A DNA stretch of 64,000 bases from Mycolicibacterium sp. GF69 (GCF_003284965.1 NZ_QMEW01000006.1:1-64000); one strand, 5' to 3'; counted from the first letter of the stretch, positions 38,079 through 49,012 are shown. Numbers and translations: made by a program. Notes: generated by a model from the sequence alone, not told the origin.

Positions 38079-40262
38079 ATGACGGAAGCCGAGACCCAGG
38101 TTCGTGACAGGGACAGCGAGTCGGCGGTTCCAAACATCCGCGTATCGCGGGATTCGGGTGACTCCGCACCGGAGGCGCCGCCCGCGGCCACGGCGCCCGC
38201 GGTCGACGACGCGCTACCCGAAGACCGTTACCTCAACCGCGAGCTGAGTTGGCTCGACTTCAACGCCCGGGTACTGGCGCTGGCCGCCGACCCGTCGCTT
38301 GCGCTGCTGGAGCGGGCGAAGTTCCTGGCGATATTCGCCTCGAATCTCGACGAGTTCTACATGGTTCGGGTCGCCGGCCTCAAACGGCGCGACGAGATGG
38401 GGCTGTCGGTGCGCTCCGCCGACAATCTTTCGCCGCGCGAGCAGTTGCGCCGCATCAACGAGCGCACCCAACACCTTGCGAACCGGCACGCGCACGTCTT
38501 TCTCGACGCAGTTCGGCCGGCCCTGGCCGACGAGGGCATCGTGATCGTCACCTGGGCCGAACTCGACGAAGCCGAACGCACACGACTGTCGACCTACTTT
38601 CACGAGCAGGTGTTTCCGGTACTGACACCGCTCGCGGTCGACCCGGCCCACCCGTTCCCGTTCGTGAGTGGGTTGAGCCTGAACCTGGCCATCACCGTCA
38701 AACATCCCGACGGCGGCCAGCACTTCGCCCGAATCAAGGTGCCCGACAACGTCGACCGGTTTGTCGAGCTGGCCGCCCGCGAAGGCGACGCCCACATCGT
38801 GCGGTTCCTTCCGATGGAGGAACTGATCGCGGCGTTCCTGCACGTGTTGTTCCCCGGCCTCGAGATCGTCGAGCATCATGCGTTCCGGATTACGCGCAAC
38901 GCGGATTTCGAGGTCGAAGAGGACCGCGACGAAGACCTGCTGCAGGCACTCGAGCGCGAACTGGCTCGTCGTCGGTTCGGTTCTCCAGTCCGGTTGGAAG
39001 TCTCCGACGACATGACAGATAACATGCTCGAGTTGCTGCTACGCGAACTCGACGTCGCACCCGGCGATGTCATCGAGGTGCCCGGCCTGCTCGACCTCTC
39101 GTCGCTATGGCAGATCTACAATCTCGATCGTCCCGGCCTCAAGGACCGGCCGTTCGTCCCCGCCACACCGCCGGCGTTCGGCGAACGGGAGACACCCAAG
39201 AGCATCTTCTCGACGCTGCGCGACGGCGACGTGCTCGTCCACCACCCGTACGACTCCTTCTCCACCACGGTGCAGCGGTTCATCGAACAGGCCGCGGCCG
39301 ACCCGAACGTATTGGCGATCAAGCAGACGCTGTACCGCACATCCGGCGACTCGCCAATCATCAACGCGCTCATCGATGCTGCCGCCGCGGGCAAGCAGGT
39401 CGTCGCCCTCGTGGAGATCAAAGCCCGCTTCGACGAGCAGGCCAACATCAAGTGGGCCCGCGAACTGGAACGTGCGGGCGTACATGTCGTGTACGGGCTC
39501 ATCGGGTTGAAAACCCATTGCAAGACCTGTCTGGTGGTTCGCCGGGAGGGCTCGCTGATTCGCCGCTACTGCCATATCGGGACCGGTAACTACAATCCGA
39601 AAACCGCACGGTTGTACGAGGACATCGGCCTGTTGACCGCCGCGCCCGACATCGGCGCCGACCTCACCGACCTGTTCAACTCGCTGACGGGCTACTCCCG
39701 CAAGGACTCTTACCGCAACCTGCTGGTGGCGCCACAGGGAGTGCGCAGAGGCATCATCGAACGCATCGAACGCGAGATCGCCGCCACCCGTGACGGCGCG
39801 GCGGGACGGATCAGGCTGAAGGCCAACGCGTTGGTGGACGAGCAGGTGATCGACGCGCTGTACCGTGCCTCGCAGGCGGGCGTGCGCGTTGAGGTGGTGG
39901 TACGCGGCATCTGCGCGCTACGTCCCCATGCGCAGGGGTATTCGGACAACATCGTCGTCCGCTCGATTCTCGGCCGGTTCCTCGAGCACTCACGAATTAT
40001 TCACTTCGCCGCCATCGATGAGTTCTGGATCGGGAGCGCCGACATGATGCATCGTAATCTCGACCGCAGGGTTGAGGTGATGGCCGAAGTGAAGGACCCA
40101 CGACTGAAAGCACAACTGCACGACGTCTTCGAGTCGGCCATGAATCCGGCGACGCGGTGCTGGGAACTCGGTATGGACGGTAAGTGGACGGCCTCACCGC
40201 AGGAGGGACAGACGGTTCGCGACCATCAAGTGTCGCTGATGGAACGCCACCGCCAACCATGA
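38079..40262 (+). CDS. ppk: polyphosphate kinase 1
   Basis: Makes long-chain polyphosphate from ATP. The 727-residue protein has the N domain ([14 protein letters not shown]), head domain, and PLD-like C1/C2 domains with the phosphohistidine in [17 protein letters not shown] and the second histidine in [25 protein letters not shown] disordered Pro/Ala N-terminus of about 50 residues precedes the core. mutT1 follows after 92 bases; this ppk-mutT1 pairing is standard in mycobacteria. Confidence 0.97.
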   Translation: MTEAETQVRDRDSESAVPNIRVSRDSGDSAPEAPPAATAPAVDDALPEDRYLNRELSWLDFNARVLALAADPSLALLERAKFLAIFASNLDEFYMVRVAGLKRRDEMGLSVRSADNLSPREQLRRINERTQHLANRHAHVFLDAVRPALADEGIVIVTWAELDEAERTRLSTYFHEQVFPVLTPLAVDPAHPFPFVSGLSLNLAITVKHPDGGQHFARIKVPDNVDRFVELAAREGDAHIVRFLPMEELIAAFLHVLFPGLEIVEHHAFRITRNADFEVEEDRDEDLLQALERELARRRFGSPVRLEVSDDMTDNMLELLLRELDVAPGDVIEVPGLLDLSSLWQIYNLDRPGLKDRPFVPATPPAFGERETPKSIFSTLRDGDVLVHHPYDSFSTTVQRFIEQAAADPNVLAIKQTLYRTSGDSPIINALIDAAAAGKQVVALVEIKARFDEQANIKWARELERAGVHVVYGLIGLKTHCKTCLVVRREGSLIRRYCHIGTGNYNPKTARLYEDIGLLTAAPDIGADLTDLFNSLTGYSRKDSYRNLLVAPQGVRRGIIERIEREIAATRDGAAGRIRLKANALVDEQVIDALYRASQAGVRVEVVVRGICALRPHAQGYSDNIVVRSILGRFLEHSRIIHFAAIDEFWIGSADMMHRNLDRRVEVMAEVKDPRLKAQLHDVFESAMNPATRCWELGMDGKWTASPQEGQTVRDHQVSLMERHRQP

Positions 40263-40354
40263 CAAACGGCACCACGTCTTGGTACATACCCGTGCGGTCG
40301 GTCGTGATCTGGTGGTGCGGGCCGCATCGCCCGGAATGATCTGCAGGAGTTGAG

Positions 40355-41281
40355 GTGCCGAAGCACAAACCGGCCGCAGACGCCGCGGCCAAGACGACGA
40401 TCCTGGCTGCAGGCGCGGTGTTGTGGCGACCGAACGGCGACCCGGATACGCCGGAGGTCGCGCTCATCCACCGTCCCCGCTATGACGACTGGTCGCTGCC
40501 GAAGGGCAAAGTAGATCCCGGCGAGACCGAACCCGTCACCGCTGTCCGCGAGATCCGCGAGGAGACCGGGTACACCGCGCGTCTTGGCCGGCGTCTCACA
40601 TCGGTGAGTTACCCCGTCGAACAAAGCAAAAAGAAGGTGCGCTACTGGGCGGCGCGCCAGGTTCACGGCGAGTTCCACCCGAACGACGAGGTCGACGAAC
40701 TCAAGTGGCTGCCCATTTCGGCGGCGATCAAGCAGGTCGATTATCCGCATGACCGAAAGGTTCTGCGCCGCTTCATGAAGAATCCGGTCGACACCAAGAC
40801 GGTGCTGATCGTGCGTCATGCGACGGCGGGCAGCAAGTCACGCTTCAACGGTGACGACCGCAAACGTCCGTTGGACAAGAACGGCCGCGCGCAGGCCGAG
40901 TCACTCGTAGGTGTGTTGCTGGCATTCGGCGCCGACCGTCTCTACGCCGCCGACCGGGTGCGCTGTGTGTCGACGTTGCAGCCCCTGGCAGAAGAACTCG
41001 GCACACCGATCGACAGCGATGAACTGCTGACCGAGGAGGCCTACGCCGACAACCGCAAGGCGGCCCGGCAGCGCTTCCTGGAGATCGCGGAAACCGCAGG
41101 CACGCCGGTGATCTGCACCCAGGGCAAGGTGATCCCGGACCTGATCGAGTGGTGGTGCGGGCGCGACGGCGTGCGACCCGACAAGTCCCGCAATCGCAAG
41201 GGCAGCACGTGGGTGATGTCGCTGCACGACGGGCGGCTGGTCGCGGCCGATCACATCGGAAGCCCGCTCGCGCTGGAATGA
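40355..41281 (+). CDS. mutT1: MutT1: Nudix plus histidine phosphatase
   Basis: A two-domain nucleotide-pool sanitiser. Nudix domain with box G-x5-E-x7-REIREETG at about residues 51-73, then a phosphoglycerate-mutase-like domain with the RHG-type motif [10 protein letters not shown] near residue 150. Mycobacterial MutT1 degrades 8-oxo-dGTP/GTP and dinucleoside polyphosphates. The GTG start has AGGAG about 8 bases upstream. 308 residues. Confidence 0.95.
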   Translation: MPKHKPAADAAAKTTILAAGAVLWRPNGDPDTPEVALIHRPRYDDWSLPKGKVDPGETEPVTAVREIREETGYTARLGRRLTSVSYPVEQSKKKVRYWAARQVHGEFHPNDEVDELKWLPISAAIKQVDYPHDRKVLRRFMKNPVDTKTVLIVRHATAGSKSRFNGDDRKRPLDKNGRAQAESLVGVLLAFGADRLYAADRVRCVSTLQPLAEELGTPIDSDELLTEEAYADNRKAARQRFLEIAETAGTPVICTQGKVIPDLIEWWCGRDGVRPDKSRNRKGSTWVMSLHDGRLVAADHIGSPLALE

Positions 41282-41305
41282 CACCCCGGATTTGAATACA
41301 AATAC

Positions 41306-41322
41306 GGGCCGTCCGTCGGCCC
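41306..41322 (+). terminator. small hairpin after mutT1
   Basis: GGGCCG-TCCGT-CGGCCC is a 6-bp GC stem located 24 bases past the mutT1 stop and followed by GAAAAG. Confidence 0.45.
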
Positions 41323-41362
41323 GAAAAGATTGAGCCGTAGATGTTTTAAGGAAAGTACAGAA

Positions 41363-41391
41363 ACGCCGTGGGCCAGAATGGCCCACGGCGT
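41363..41391. terminator. strong bidirectional hairpin between mutT1 and hupB
   Basis: A perfect 13-bp stem (ACGCCGTGGGCCA / TGGCCCACGGCGT) with loop GAA lies 30 bases beyond the hupB stop and 82 bases beyond mutT1. It is the strongest terminator-like palindrome in this convergent gap. Confidence 0.75.
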
Positions 41392-41420
41392 CACCGTTGC
41401 GGAACTACACCGCTGTGAAA

Positions 41421-42005
41421 CTACTTGCGGCCGCGCTTGGCCGCCGCCTTGCGGGCCGGTGCCTTCTTCGCGGTCTTCTTGGCTGCCGTCCGCTTGGTCG
41501 CCGCCTTCTTGGCCGGAGCCTTCTTGGCGGCGGACTTCTTGGCCGGCGCCTTCTTGGCGGCGGACTTCTTGGCTGCCGTCCGCTTGGTCGCAGCCTTCTT
41601 CGCCGGCGCCTTCTTGGCAGCGCTCTTCTTGGCAGCGCCCTTCTTGGCCGGGCTCTTCTTCGCGGCCTTGCGGGCGCTTCCCGCCGTAACGCCTCTCTTC
41701 ACTGCTGGTCCTTCCGCCGGGAGGCGCTGTGCCCCAGAGACAACGGCTTTGAACTGTGCGCCGGGCCGGAACGCCGGCACGGAGGTGGGCCTCACCTTTA
41801 CGGTCTCGCCGGTGCGCGGGTTACGCGCGACGCGCGCTGCGCGGCGGCGCTGTTCGAAAACGCCGAAGCCGGTAATGGTGACGCTGTCACCCTTGTGAAC
41901 CGCGCGCACGATGGTGTCAACGACGTTCTCCACCGCGGCGGTTGCCGACCGACGATCCGAGCCCATTTTCTCCGTGAGTACGTCGATGAGCTCTGCTTTG
42001 TTCAT
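41421..42005 (-). CDS. hupB: histone-like DNA-binding protein HupB
   Basis: A mycobacterial HU homologue with a long basic tail. Residues 1-90 are the HU dimer domain ([33 protein letters not shown] arm). Residues 100-194 are made of [16 protein letters not shown] repeats resembling histone H1. ATG 42005 with GGAGGT upstream; 194 residues. The tail affects DNA compaction and is a target for acetylation in mycobacteria. Its message ends at the adjacent 13-bp hairpin. Confidence 0.96.
   Translation of the reverse strand: MNKAELIDVLTEKMGSDRRSATAAVENVVDTIVRAVHKGDSVTITGFGVFEQRRRAARVARNPRTGETVKVRPTSVPAFRPGAQFKAVVSGAQRLPAEGPAVKRGVTAGSARKAAKKSPAKKGAAKKSAAKKAPAKKAATKRTAAKKSAAKKAPAKKSAAKKAPAKKAATKRTAAKKTAKKAPARKAAAKRGRK
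41424..41690 (-). repeat. hupB tail repeat array
   Basis: Repeated 12-18 bp units such as GCCTTCTTGGC and GCGGCGGACTTCTTGGC (plus strand) encode (S/P)AAKKAPAKK units. One long block including CGTCCGCTTGGTCGC occurs twice, so the array is prone to length change. Confidence 0.8.
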
Positions 42006-42122
42006 GCATAACCTCCGGAAACCAGTGGTCCTCTTTGGACCGACTAGAGGACACGGTAAACCCATTCCCCATTGATTTCCAAGAGCCACGCGCAGTTTCA
42101 GGCGAAGCCAGCGAACTTTCTT

Positions 42123-42147
42123 GCCCCCCTTGACGTCCTGCGGGGGC
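42123..42147 (-). terminator. candidate hairpin after leuD
   Basis: GCCCCC and GGGGGC arms with a 13-base loop, flanked by matching TTCTT/AAGAA, lie about 50 bases past the leuD stop and upstream of hupB. There is no U-tract in the leuD direction, so it could instead belong to the hupB promoter region. Confidence 0.35.
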
Positions 42148-42198
42148 CGAAAGAACGGGGTTCGACGGCGGTGATTTCAGCTCACCGGCGGACATTTT

Positions 42199-42792
42199 TC
42201 AGGCCTGCAGAGTACGCGGCTTCCACGCCGGCCTAGCCGCTTCATAAGCTTCGATCTCATCGCATTTCCGCAGCGTAAGGCCTATATCGTCGAGTCCCTC
42301 GAGCAGTCGCCAGGCCGTGTAGTCGTCAATTCTGAACGGCACCATGACCGTTCCCGCGGTGATGTTCCGATCTTGAAGATTCACAGTGATTTCCAGCCCC
42401 GGCTGCTCCTCGATGAGCTTCCATAAAATTTCCACATCGTCTTGCGGAATTTCGGCCGCCAGCAGCCCTGACTTGCCGGCATTGCCCCGAAAGATGTCCG
42501 CGAAGCGTGACGAGATAACGACCCGAAACCCGTAATCCATGAGTGCCCACACGGCATGCTCACGCGACGAACCGGTGCCGAAATCGGGACCGGCAACCAA
42601 CACCGAACCCTTGTCGAACGGGGGCAGATTCAACACGAATGCCGGGTCGTTGCGCCAGGCGGCGAACAAGCCGTCCTCGAAACCCGTTCGGGTGACTCGC
42701 TTCAGATAGACGGCAGGGATGATCTGGTCCGTGTCGACGTTCGACCGGCGCAGTGGGACGCCGATGCCGGTATGGGTGTGGAAAGCCTGCAT
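42199..42792 (-). CDS. leuD: 3-isopropylmalate dehydratase small subunit
   Basis: Pairs with LeuC to isomerise 2-isopropylmalate in leucine synthesis. 197 residues: [37 protein letters not shown] and the conserved [14 protein letters not shown] 42792 with GGAGGAG; the long frame upstream is antisense/off-frame leuC. It begins 12 bases after the leuC stop. Confidence 0.96.
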   Translation of the reverse strand: MQAFHTHTGIGVPLRRSNVDTDQIIPAVYLKRVTRTGFEDGLFAAWRNDPAFVLNLPPFDKGSVLVAGPDFGTGSSREHAVWALMDYGFRVVISSRFADIFRGNAGKSGLLAAEIPQDDVEILWKLIEEQPGLEITVNLQDRNITAGTVMVPFRIDDYTAWRLLEGLDDIGLTLRKCDEIEAYEAARPAWKPRTLQA

Positions 42793-42803
42793 GACTTCTC
42801 CTC

Positions 42804-44252
42804 CTACTGAGTCAGGTCGGCCGGCGAGGACAGCGTGCCGCGGACCGCGGTGGCAGCGGCGACCGCGGGCGACACCAGATGCGTCCGGCCGCCCTTGCCC
42901 TGCCTGCCCTCGAAATTTCGGTTCGACGTCGACGCACAGCGTTGACCCGGCGACAGTTGGTCGGGGTTCATCCCGAGGCACATCGAGCAGCCCGCCTGGC
43001 GCCACTCCGCTCCTGCCGCGGTGAATACCTCGCCGAGGCCTTCGGATTCGGCCTGTGCGCGCACGCGCATGGACCCGGGCACAACCAGCATGCGCACCCC
43101 GTCGGCAACCTTGCGCCCACGCAGCACGTCGGCGACCACCCGCAGGTCCTCGATGCGACCGTTGGTGCACGAGCCCACGAAGACGGTGTCGACCCCGATG
43201 TCCCGCATCGCCGCACCGGGTCGAAGGTCCATGTAAGCCAATGCCTTTTCGGCCGCTTGGCGTTCACCGTCATCGAACATCAATTCGGGGTCGGGCACCG
43301 AGCCCGACAGCGGCACCCCTTGTCCGGGGTTGGTCCCCCACGTCACGAACGGACTCAGCGTCGAGGCGTCGATGTAGACCTCGGTGTCGAATTCGGCGCC
43401 GTCATCGGTGCGCAGCTGTCGCCACGCGGCCACCGCTTCATCCCACTGCGCGCCCTGCGGCGCATGCGGCCGGCCGCGCAGGAATTCGAACGTGGTGTCG
43501 TCGGGCGCCACCATTCCGGCTCGCGCCCCCGCCTCGATGCTCATATTGCAGATCGTCATACGGCCTTCCATCGACAGCGATTCGATGACGTTGCCCCGGT
43601 ATTCGATGACGTGCCCCTGGCCGCCGCCGGTGCCGATCTTTGCGATCACCGCGAGGATGATGTCCTTGGCGCTGACTCCGTCGGGCAGCTCGCCGTCGAC
43701 ATTGACCGCCATGGTCTTGAACGGGCGCAACGGCAGCGTCTGGGTGGCGAGCACGTGCTCGACCTCCGACGTACCGATCCCCATCGCCAGCGCGCCGAAC
43801 GCACCATGTGTGGAGGTATGGCTGTCGCCGCACACGACCGTCGTACCCGGCTGCGTGAGGCCGAGCTGCGGTCCGATGATGTGCACGATGCCCTGTTCGG
43901 CATCGCCCATCGGGTGCAACCGGATACCGAACTCTTCGCAATTGCGCCGAAGGGTCTCGACTTGCGTGCGCGACACGGGATCGGCGATCGGCTTGTCGAT
44001 GTCGATCGTCGGCACGTTGTGATCCTCGGTGGCGATCGTCAGATCCGGCCTGCGCACCGGACGACCCGCCAGCCGCAGCCCGTCGAACGCCTGTGGACTG
44101 GTCACCTCGTGTACCAGGTGCAAGTCGATATAGATCAAATCGGGTTCGCGCGCGGCACCTTCACCGCCGCCTTCGACCACGACATGGTCGGCCCACACCT
44201 TCTCGGCCATGGTGCGCGGGCGGCCGGTAGCACTGGAAACGTCGGTCGACAT
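42804..44252 (-). CDS. leuC: 3-isopropylmalate dehydratase large subunit
   Basis: The aconitase-type subunit carrying a [4Fe-4S] cluster: cysteines in VGSCTNGR and [12 protein letters not shown]-terminal [22 protein letters not shown] and [15 protein letters not shown] are standard. 482 residues from the ATG at 44252, divergent from the IclR regulator with only 38 bases between the two starts. It is expected to be controlled by that regulator through the inverted repeat in the gap. Confidence 0.97.
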   Translation of the reverse strand: MSTDVSSATGRPRTMAEKVWADHVVVEGGGEGAAREPDLIYIDLHLVHEVTSPQAFDGLRLAGRPVRRPDLTIATEDHNVPTIDIDKPIADPVSRTQVETLRRNCEEFGIRLHPMGDAEQGIVHIIGPQLGLTQPGTTVVCGDSHTSTHGAFGALAMGIGTSEVEHVLATQTLPLRPFKTMAVNVDGELPDGVSAKDIILAVIAKIGTGGGQGHVIEYRGNVIESLSMEGRMTICNMSIEAGARAGMVAPDDTTFEFLRGRPHAPQGAQWDEAVAAWRQLRTDDGAEFDTEVYIDASTLSPFVTWGTNPGQGVPLSGSVPDPELMFDDGERQAAEKALAYMDLRPGAAMRDIGVDTVFVGSCTNGRIEDLRVVADVLRGRKVADGVRMLVVPGSMRVRAQAESEGLGEVFTAAGAEWRQAGCSMCLGMNPDQLSPGQRCASTSNRNFEGRQGKGGRTHLVSPAVAAATAVRGTLSSPADLTQ

Positions 44253-44253
44253 C

Positions 44254-44284
44254 TTGACTATCTCACAATCTGGGACGTTAGTAT
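44254..44284 (+). promoter_or_regulatory. candidate promoter of the IclR regulator (leaderless)
   Basis: TTGACT (-35), a 19-base spacer and TAGTAT (-10) end 6 bases before the GTG at 44291. Transcription would therefore start at the start codon itself. The spacer is slightly long. Confidence 0.5.
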
Positions 44285-44296
44285 CTCCTTGTGAGA
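44261..44296. promoter_or_regulatory. candidate operator in the leuC/IclR gap
   Basis: The perfect inverted repeat TCTCACAA-N20-TTGTGAGA lies between leuC and the regulator. The right arm contains the regulator's own GTG start codon; the left arm sits just upstream of the leuC start. This is the position expected for autoregulation plus leuCD control. Confidence 0.6.
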
Positions 44297-44992
44297 CAGG
44301 ATAGCGGCATCGGCGTGTTGGACAAAGCCGTGGGCGTACTGCACGCGGTGGCCGACTCCCCGTGTGGGCTCGCCGAACTGTGCGAGCGCACGGGACTGCC
44401 GCGGGCCACGGCGCACCGACTCGCGGCGGGCCTGGAGGTGCACCGGCTGTTGACTCGCAACGGGGACGGCCGCTGGCGACTGGGTCCCGGCTTGACCGAA
44501 CTGGCTGGACAGGTCAGCGATCCGCTCGTGGCCGCGGGTGCGGTCGTGTTACCCCGGTTGCGCGAGATCACCGGCGAGAGCGTGCAGCTCTACCGTCGGG
44601 AAGGCTCCTGGCGAATCTGCGTGGCGGCACTGGAACCGCCTGCCGGGCTGCGCGATACCGTTCCGGTCGGCAGCAGGCTGCCGATGACGGCCGGCTCGGG
44701 CGCCAAGGTCCTGCTCGCTTACGCCGACACGGCCACCCAGCAGGCCGTGTTGGCGAACGCGAAGTTCACCGACCGCACCCTCGCGGAGGTGCGCAAGCGC
44801 GGCTGGGCGCAGAGCGCCGCCGAGCGCGAACCCGGTGTGGCGAGTGTCTCGGCACCCGTGCGGGACGGTCGGGGCACGGTGATCGCCGCGGTGTCGGTGT
44901 CGGGCCCCATCGATCGAATGGGCCGACGGCCCGGTGCGCGGTGGGCCGCCGACCTGTTGGCCGCCGCCGATGCGTTGACCCGTCGCTTGTAG
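44291..44992 (+). CDS. IclR-family regulator (NdgR/LtbR-type)
   Basis: A 233-residue IclR regulator: N-terminal winged helix ([36 protein letters not shown]) and C-terminal effector domain ([34 protein letters not shown]). Orthologues beside leuC (NdgR in Streptomyces, LtbR in Corynebacterium) repress leucine genes. GTG start, probably leaderless. Rv2989-like. Confidence 0.92.
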   Translation: MRQDSGIGVLDKAVGVLHAVADSPCGLAELCERTGLPRATAHRLAAGLEVHRLLTRNGDGRWRLGPGLTELAGQVSDPLVAAGAVVLPRLREITGESVQLYRREGSWRICVAALEPPAGLRDTVPVGSRLPMTAGSGAKVLLAYADTATQQAVLANAKFTDRTLAEVRKRGWAQSAAEREPGVASVSAPVRDGRGTVIAAVSVSGPIDRMGRRPGARWAADLLAAADALTRRL

Positions 44993-45009
44993 ATGAATAA
45001 GTGATTTCC

Positions 45010-45044
45010 GTGCGCTACCAGTCGCTCAGCGATCAGTAGCGCAC
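45010..45044. terminator. hairpin between the IclR gene and tRNA-Glu
   Basis: GTGCGCTAC...GTAGCGCAC is a 9-bp perfect stem enclosing an inner TCGC/GCGA stem, 17 bases past the IclR stop and 16 bases beyond the 3' end of the convergent tRNA-Glu. Confidence 0.65.
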
Positions 45045-45060
45045 CGAATTCCACATGATG

Positions 45061-45133
45061 TACCCCCGATGGGATTCGAACCCACGCTACCGCCGTGAGA
45101 GGGCGGCGTCCTAGGCCGCTAGACGACGGGGGC
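45061..45133 (-). tRNA. tRNA-Glu (anticodon CTC)
   Basis: On the minus strand the 73-base cloverleaf has acceptor GCCCCCG/CGGGGGT, D-arm TCTAGCGGCCTAGGA, anticodon CTC in the loop CCTCTCA, and T-arm GGTTCGAATCC. CCA is not encoded. It lies with tRNA-Gln downstream of the glutamyl-tRNA synthetase gene. Confidence 0.96.
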
Positions 45134-45198
45134 TAGAACTGTTTTCCGGATCGCCAGCATATCTCAGCAAGTTTTGCCGGCCTAATCACGGCCATTGG

Positions 45199-45270
45199 CT
45201 GGGGTACCAGGACTCGAACCTAGAATGGCTGAACCAGAATCAGCTGTGTTGCCAATTACACCATACCCCA
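45199..45270 (-). tRNA. tRNA-Gln (anticodon CTG)
   Basis: On the minus strand acceptor TGGGGTA/TACCCCA, anticodon CTG in loop TTCTGGT, and T-arm AGGTTCGAGTCCT. CCA follows immediately (45196-45198), so the 3' end is encoded. Confidence 0.96.
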
Positions 45271-45387
45271 CTGGCTGCCCGTAACCGCAGGTCACAGGCC
45301 TATTTTGGCCCGCTGGCGCGGCGAGTGGATTCCGTCGCGCGTGGTGTCGGACCGACGTGCAGACTACCAAAGATTTTCAGGCGCTTT

Positions 45388-46866
45388 TCACGCCTGGGTC
45401 CTGGCTGCGGCGTGCTCACGGCCGGCGCGCAAACGGGTCAGGGTGCGCTCACGGCCCAGTAGGTCGAGCGACTCGAACAGCGGTGGACTGACCGACGCAC
45501 CCGTGGCGGCGACACGGACCGGCCCGAACGCCTTGCGCGGCTTGGCGCCCAGGTTCTCGAGCAGAGCCCCTTTGAGCGCCGCCTCGATCGCCGCGGTGGT
45601 CCACTCGGTGGATTCCAGCGCACCCAGCGCTGCATCGAGCACCGGAACCGCCTCGGCACGTAACTCTTTGCCCGCCGACTTCTCGTCGAGCGCGAACTCC
45701 GCGTCGTTGAGGAACTTCAACAGATCCCATGCATCGCCGAGCACCACGATCCGGGTCTGCACCAGAGCGGCGGCCTCGGCGAATCGCGTGTCGTCGAGGC
45801 CCGTGTCGTGACCGTGCTCGGTGAAGTATGCGCGCAGTCGCGCCGCGAAGTCGTCCTCGCTCAACAACCGAATGTGTTCGGCGTTCAGTGCATCGGCCTT
45901 CTTCTGGTCGAACCGGGCCGGATTCGAGTTGACGTCGGCGACGTCGAACGCGGTCACCATCTCGTCGAGACTGAACACGTCGCGGTCCTCGGCGATGCCC
46001 CACCCGAGAAGCGCCAGATAGTTCAGCAACCCTTCGGGAATGAAGCCGCGCTCGCGATGCAGGAACAGGTTGGACTGCGGGTCACGCTTTGACAGCTTCT
46101 TGTTGCCGTCACCCAGAACGCTTGGCAGATGCGCGAACTCGGGGACACGGTTGGCGACGCCGATCCGGGTCAGCGCCCGGTACAGCGCAATCTGACGCGG
46201 GGTCGACGACAGCAGGTCTTCACCGCGCAGGACGTGGGTGATGCGCATCAACGCGTCGTCCACCGGATTCACCAAGGTGTACAACGGTTCCCCGTTGCCA
46301 CGGGTCAGCGCGAAATCAGGGACCGATCCGGCCGGGAACGTGGTCTGTCCGCGCACCAGATCCCGCCAGCCGATGTCCTCGTCCGGCATTTTCAACCGCA
46401 CCACCGCGCGCCTGCCCTCGGCGCGAAACGCCGACCGCTGCTCTTCGGTCAGGTCCCGATCGAAATTGTCGTAGCCCAGCTTCGGGTTTCGTCCGGCGGC
46501 CAGATGCCGCGCCTCGACTTCCTCAGGTGTGGAGTACGACTCGTAGGCGTCACCGACTTCGACGAGCCGGGTGATCACGTCGCGGTAGAGGTCCAGGCGT
46601 TCCGACTGCCGGTACGGTGCGTACGGTCCACCGACCTCAGGACCTTCATCCCAGTCGAGACCGAGCCAGCGCAGCGCGTCCAGTAGCGCGCGATAGCTCT
46701 CCTCCGAATCGCGCGCCGAGTCGGTGTCTTCGATGCGGAACACGAATGTCCCGCCGGTATGGCGGGCGTACGCCCAGTTGAACAGCGCGGTGCGGATCAG
46801 GCCGACGTGCGGCGTGCCTGTCGGCGACGGACAGAACCGCACTCGGACGCCATTCTGGGTTGTCAT
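45388..46866 (-). CDS. gltX: glutamate--tRNA ligase
   Basis: A class I synthetase with the HIGH-type motif [19 protein letters not shown] and the KMSKS-type motif KKLSKRD. 492 residues from ATG 46866, whose ATGA overlaps the FAH-family stop. Mycobacteria lack glutaminyl-tRNA synthetase, so this enzyme is expected to charge both tRNA-Glu and tRNA-Gln, the latter then amidated by GatCAB; both tRNA genes lie directly downstream. Confidence 0.96.
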   Translation of the reverse strand: MTTQNGVRVRFCPSPTGTPHVGLIRTALFNWAYARHTGGTFVFRIEDTDSARDSEESYRALLDALRWLGLDWDEGPEVGGPYAPYRQSERLDLYRDVITRLVEVGDAYESYSTPEEVEARHLAAGRNPKLGYDNFDRDLTEEQRSAFRAEGRRAVVRLKMPDEDIGWRDLVRGQTTFPAGSVPDFALTRGNGEPLYTLVNPVDDALMRITHVLRGEDLLSSTPRQIALYRALTRIGVANRVPEFAHLPSVLGDGNKKLSKRDPQSNLFLHRERGFIPEGLLNYLALLGWGIAEDRDVFSLDEMVTAFDVADVNSNPARFDQKKADALNAEHIRLLSEDDFAARLRAYFTEHGHDTGLDDTRFAEAAALVQTRIVVLGDAWDLLKFLNDAEFALDEKSAGKELRAEAVPVLDAALGALESTEWTTAAIEAALKGALLENLGAKPRKAFGPVRVAATGASVSPPLFESLDLLGRERTLTRLRAGREHAAARTQA

Positions 46867-47651
46867 GACTTTCCTTTGCGCACAACCGGATTGGTCAACG
46901 TCCCGATGCCCTCGACGGTGACACTGACGGTGTCGGAGTCCTCGATCGGTCCGACACCCTCTGGCGTGCCGGTCAGAATCAGGTCGCCGGGAAGCAGCGT
47001 CATTACGCGTGAGATCCACTCCACGATCGCCCCGACGTCGTGGATCATCATCGACGTCCGGCTGTTCTGTTTGACGACACCGTTGACCTCGGTACGGATT
47101 TCGAGGTCCGCGGGATCGACGTCGGTGACGATCCAGGGCCCGACCGGGCAGAACGTGTCATGCCCCTTGGCGCGGGTCCACTGGCCGTCCGTGCGCTGCT
47201 GGTCGCGCGCCGAGACGTCGTTGCCGATCGTGTAACCGAGGATGTTCTCCGCGGCGCGCGCGGCCGGTACGTCCTTGCATGGCCGGCCGATCACCACGGC
47301 GAGCTCGCCCTCGAAGTGCACGGGATCGGCATCGGCGGGCAGCTGGATCGGCACGTTCGGGCCGACGATCGCGGTGTTGGGCTTCATGAAGATGATCGGA
47401 TCCTCGAACGTCCCACCGCCCATCTCCTCGACGTGGGCGGCGTAGTTCTTCCCGACGCAGACGACCTTGCTGGCCAGGATGGGGGCAAGCAGCCGGACGT
47501 CGGCAAGCGGCCACTGCCTGCCGGTGAACTGCGGGGCGCCGAACGGGTGCTCAGCGATCTCCCTCGCGACCGCCTGCGTGGGATCGTCGGGAGGACCTTC
47601 GACGCTGACGAAGGCGACCCCGTCGGGACTGGCGATTCGGCCAAGGCGCAT
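46863..47651 (-). CDS. fumarylacetoacetate hydrolase family protein
   Basis: A 262-residue FAH/HpcE-type enzyme (Rv2993c-like): [37 protein letters not shown] with metal-binding glutamates, [14 protein letters not shown] and [17 protein letters not shown]. The family cleaves acylpyruvates or oxaloacetate-like compounds, and the substrate cannot be read here. Translationally coupled to gltX. Confidence 0.9.
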   Translation of the reverse strand: MRLGRIASPDGVAFVSVEGPPDDPTQAVAREIAEHPFGAPQFTGRQWPLADVRLLAPILASKVVCVGKNYAAHVEEMGGGTFEDPIIFMKPNTAIVGPNVPIQLPADADPVHFEGELAVVIGRPCKDVPAARAAENILGYTIGNDVSARDQQRTDGQWTRAKGHDTFCPVGPWIVTDVDPADLEIRTEVNGVVKQNSRTSMMIHDVGAIVEWISRVMTLLPGDLILTGTPEGVGPIEDSDTVSVTVEGIGTLTNPVVRKGKS

Positions 47652-47736
47652 GTGGCCACCCTAATGGCCGGTGTCGGCACGTCTGCCGTCTGCTCCCAGT
47701 TCGGACGAATCCCGTATTGTGAGAAGCATATTCAGC

Positions 47737-47762
47737 ATCGTGAGATCGTTATGCCACGATGG
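47737..47762. promoter_or_regulatory. inverted repeat upstream of the MFS gene
   Basis: CATCGTG-N12-CACGATG, ending 4 bases before the MFS ATG. A nearby TTGTGAGA-type half-motif adds to the symmetry. Possible operator, or a hairpin in the leader. Confidence 0.4.
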
Positions 47763-47766
47763 ACAG

Positions 47767-49005
47767 ATGCCCGTGGAGTCGATCAGCACTGCACGGCGCT
47801 GGTCTATGTTGTGCATCGCGCTGGCGGCCACCACGAGTGCCAACGTTTTCATCAACGGCGCGGCGTTCCTCATCCCGACCCTGCAGGACGAACGCGGACT
47901 CGACCTGGCCGCGGCGGGCCTGCTGTCGGCGATGCCGGGTTTTGGTCTGGTCATCACGTTGATCGCGTGGGGATATGCGGTCGACCGCCTCGGCGAACGG
48001 GTCGTGCTGGCCGTGGGCTCGGCGCTGATATCGGCCGCGGCGTTCGCGGCCGCATCGGTCGAATCGCTGTTCGCCGTCGGGGCGTTCCTGTTGCTCGGCG
48101 GCATGGCGGCCGCGAGCAGCAACTCGGCCAGCGGACGACTGGTCGTTGGCTGGTTCCCGCAGGAGCAGCGGGGGCTGGCCATGGGTATCCGCCAGATGGC
48201 CACACCCCTGGGAGTGGGGTTGGGCGCGTTGGTGATTCCGCGGCTCGCCGATAGCTACGGCATATCGGTCGCCCTGCTGTTCCCCGCGGTCGTGTGCGCG
48301 GTGTCGGCGTTGGTGTGCGCCGTCGCGGTCATCGACCCGCCACGACCACCGCGCTCCGAGGCGCCGGCCGAGCACCTGGCCAATCCCTATCGGGGCTCGT
48401 CGGTCCTCTGGCGGATTCATTCGGTCTCGGTGTTGCTCGTGGTGCCGCAGGCCGTCGTGTGGACGTTCACGCTGGTGTGGTTGATGTCCGACCGGGGCTG
48501 GTCGGCGTCCTCGGCCGGCGTCCTTGTCATGGCGGCTCAGGTGCTCGGTGCGCTCGGCCGGGTCGCGGCGGGCCATTGGTCGGACCGGGTCGGGCAACGG
48601 CTGCGGCCGATCCGGGCTATCGCCGCGGCCGCAGCGGTCGCGATGGGCTTGTTGGCCCTGTCGGATTGGCTGGATTCGCCCGTCAGCGTGGCCCTGATGG
48701 TGATCGCCTCGGTGGTCACGGTCTCGGACAACGGGTTGGCGTTCACCGCCATCGCCGAGATCGCCGGACCGTTCTGGAGCGGACGCGCCCTGGGCACTCA
48801 GAACACCAGCCAGCACCTGGCTTCGGCGGCCGCCGCCCCGCTGTTCGGCGCGCTGATCGGGGTGGCCGGCTATCCGGCGGCGTTCGCAGTCAGCGCGTTG
48901 CTGCCGCTTGTCGCGATACCAGTGGTGCCGACCGACGAACGACTCACCGAAACCCGTGGCCGGGCGGTGAGTTCGGGCGAGCCACTCCCGCGCAGAAACC
49001 GCTGA
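47767..49005 (+). CDS. major facilitator superfamily transporter
   Basis: A 412-residue permease with about 12 hydrophobic helices; motif A-like loop GYAVDRLGERVVLAVG between helices 2 and 3, and the second-half repeat GHWSDRVGQRLRPIRA. Rv2994-like. The ATG at 47767 is preferred over an in-frame start 32 codons upstream. Substrate unknown. It faces leuB with a 7-base gap. Confidence 0.88.
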   Translation: MPVESISTARRWSMLCIALAATTSANVFINGAAFLIPTLQDERGLDLAAAGLLSAMPGFGLVITLIAWGYAVDRLGERVVLAVGSALISAAAFAAASVESLFAVGAFLLLGGMAAASSNSASGRLVVGWFPQEQRGLAMGIRQMATPLGVGLGALVIPRLADSYGISVALLFPAVVCAVSALVCAVAVIDPPRPPRSEAPAEHLANPYRGSSVLWRIHSVSVLLVVPQAVVWTFTLVWLMSDRGWSASSAGVLVMAAQVLGALGRVAAGHWSDRVGQRLRPIRAIAAAAAVAMGLLALSDWLDSPVSVALMVIASVVTVSDNGLAFTAIAEIAGPFWSGRALGTQNTSQHLASAAAAPLFGALIGVAGYPAAFAVSALLPLVAIPVVPTDERLTETRGRAVSSGEPLPRRNR

Positions 49006-49012
49006 GCGGGTC

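Noticed and set aside
41424..41690. Possible CRISPR-like repeats
   Set aside because: The repeats are in frame and encode the HupB Lys/Ala tail; there are no spacers.
42793..43170. Upstream extension of leuD
   Set aside because: It lies within leuC in another frame; the ATG at 42792 has a strong ribosome site and gives the usual length.
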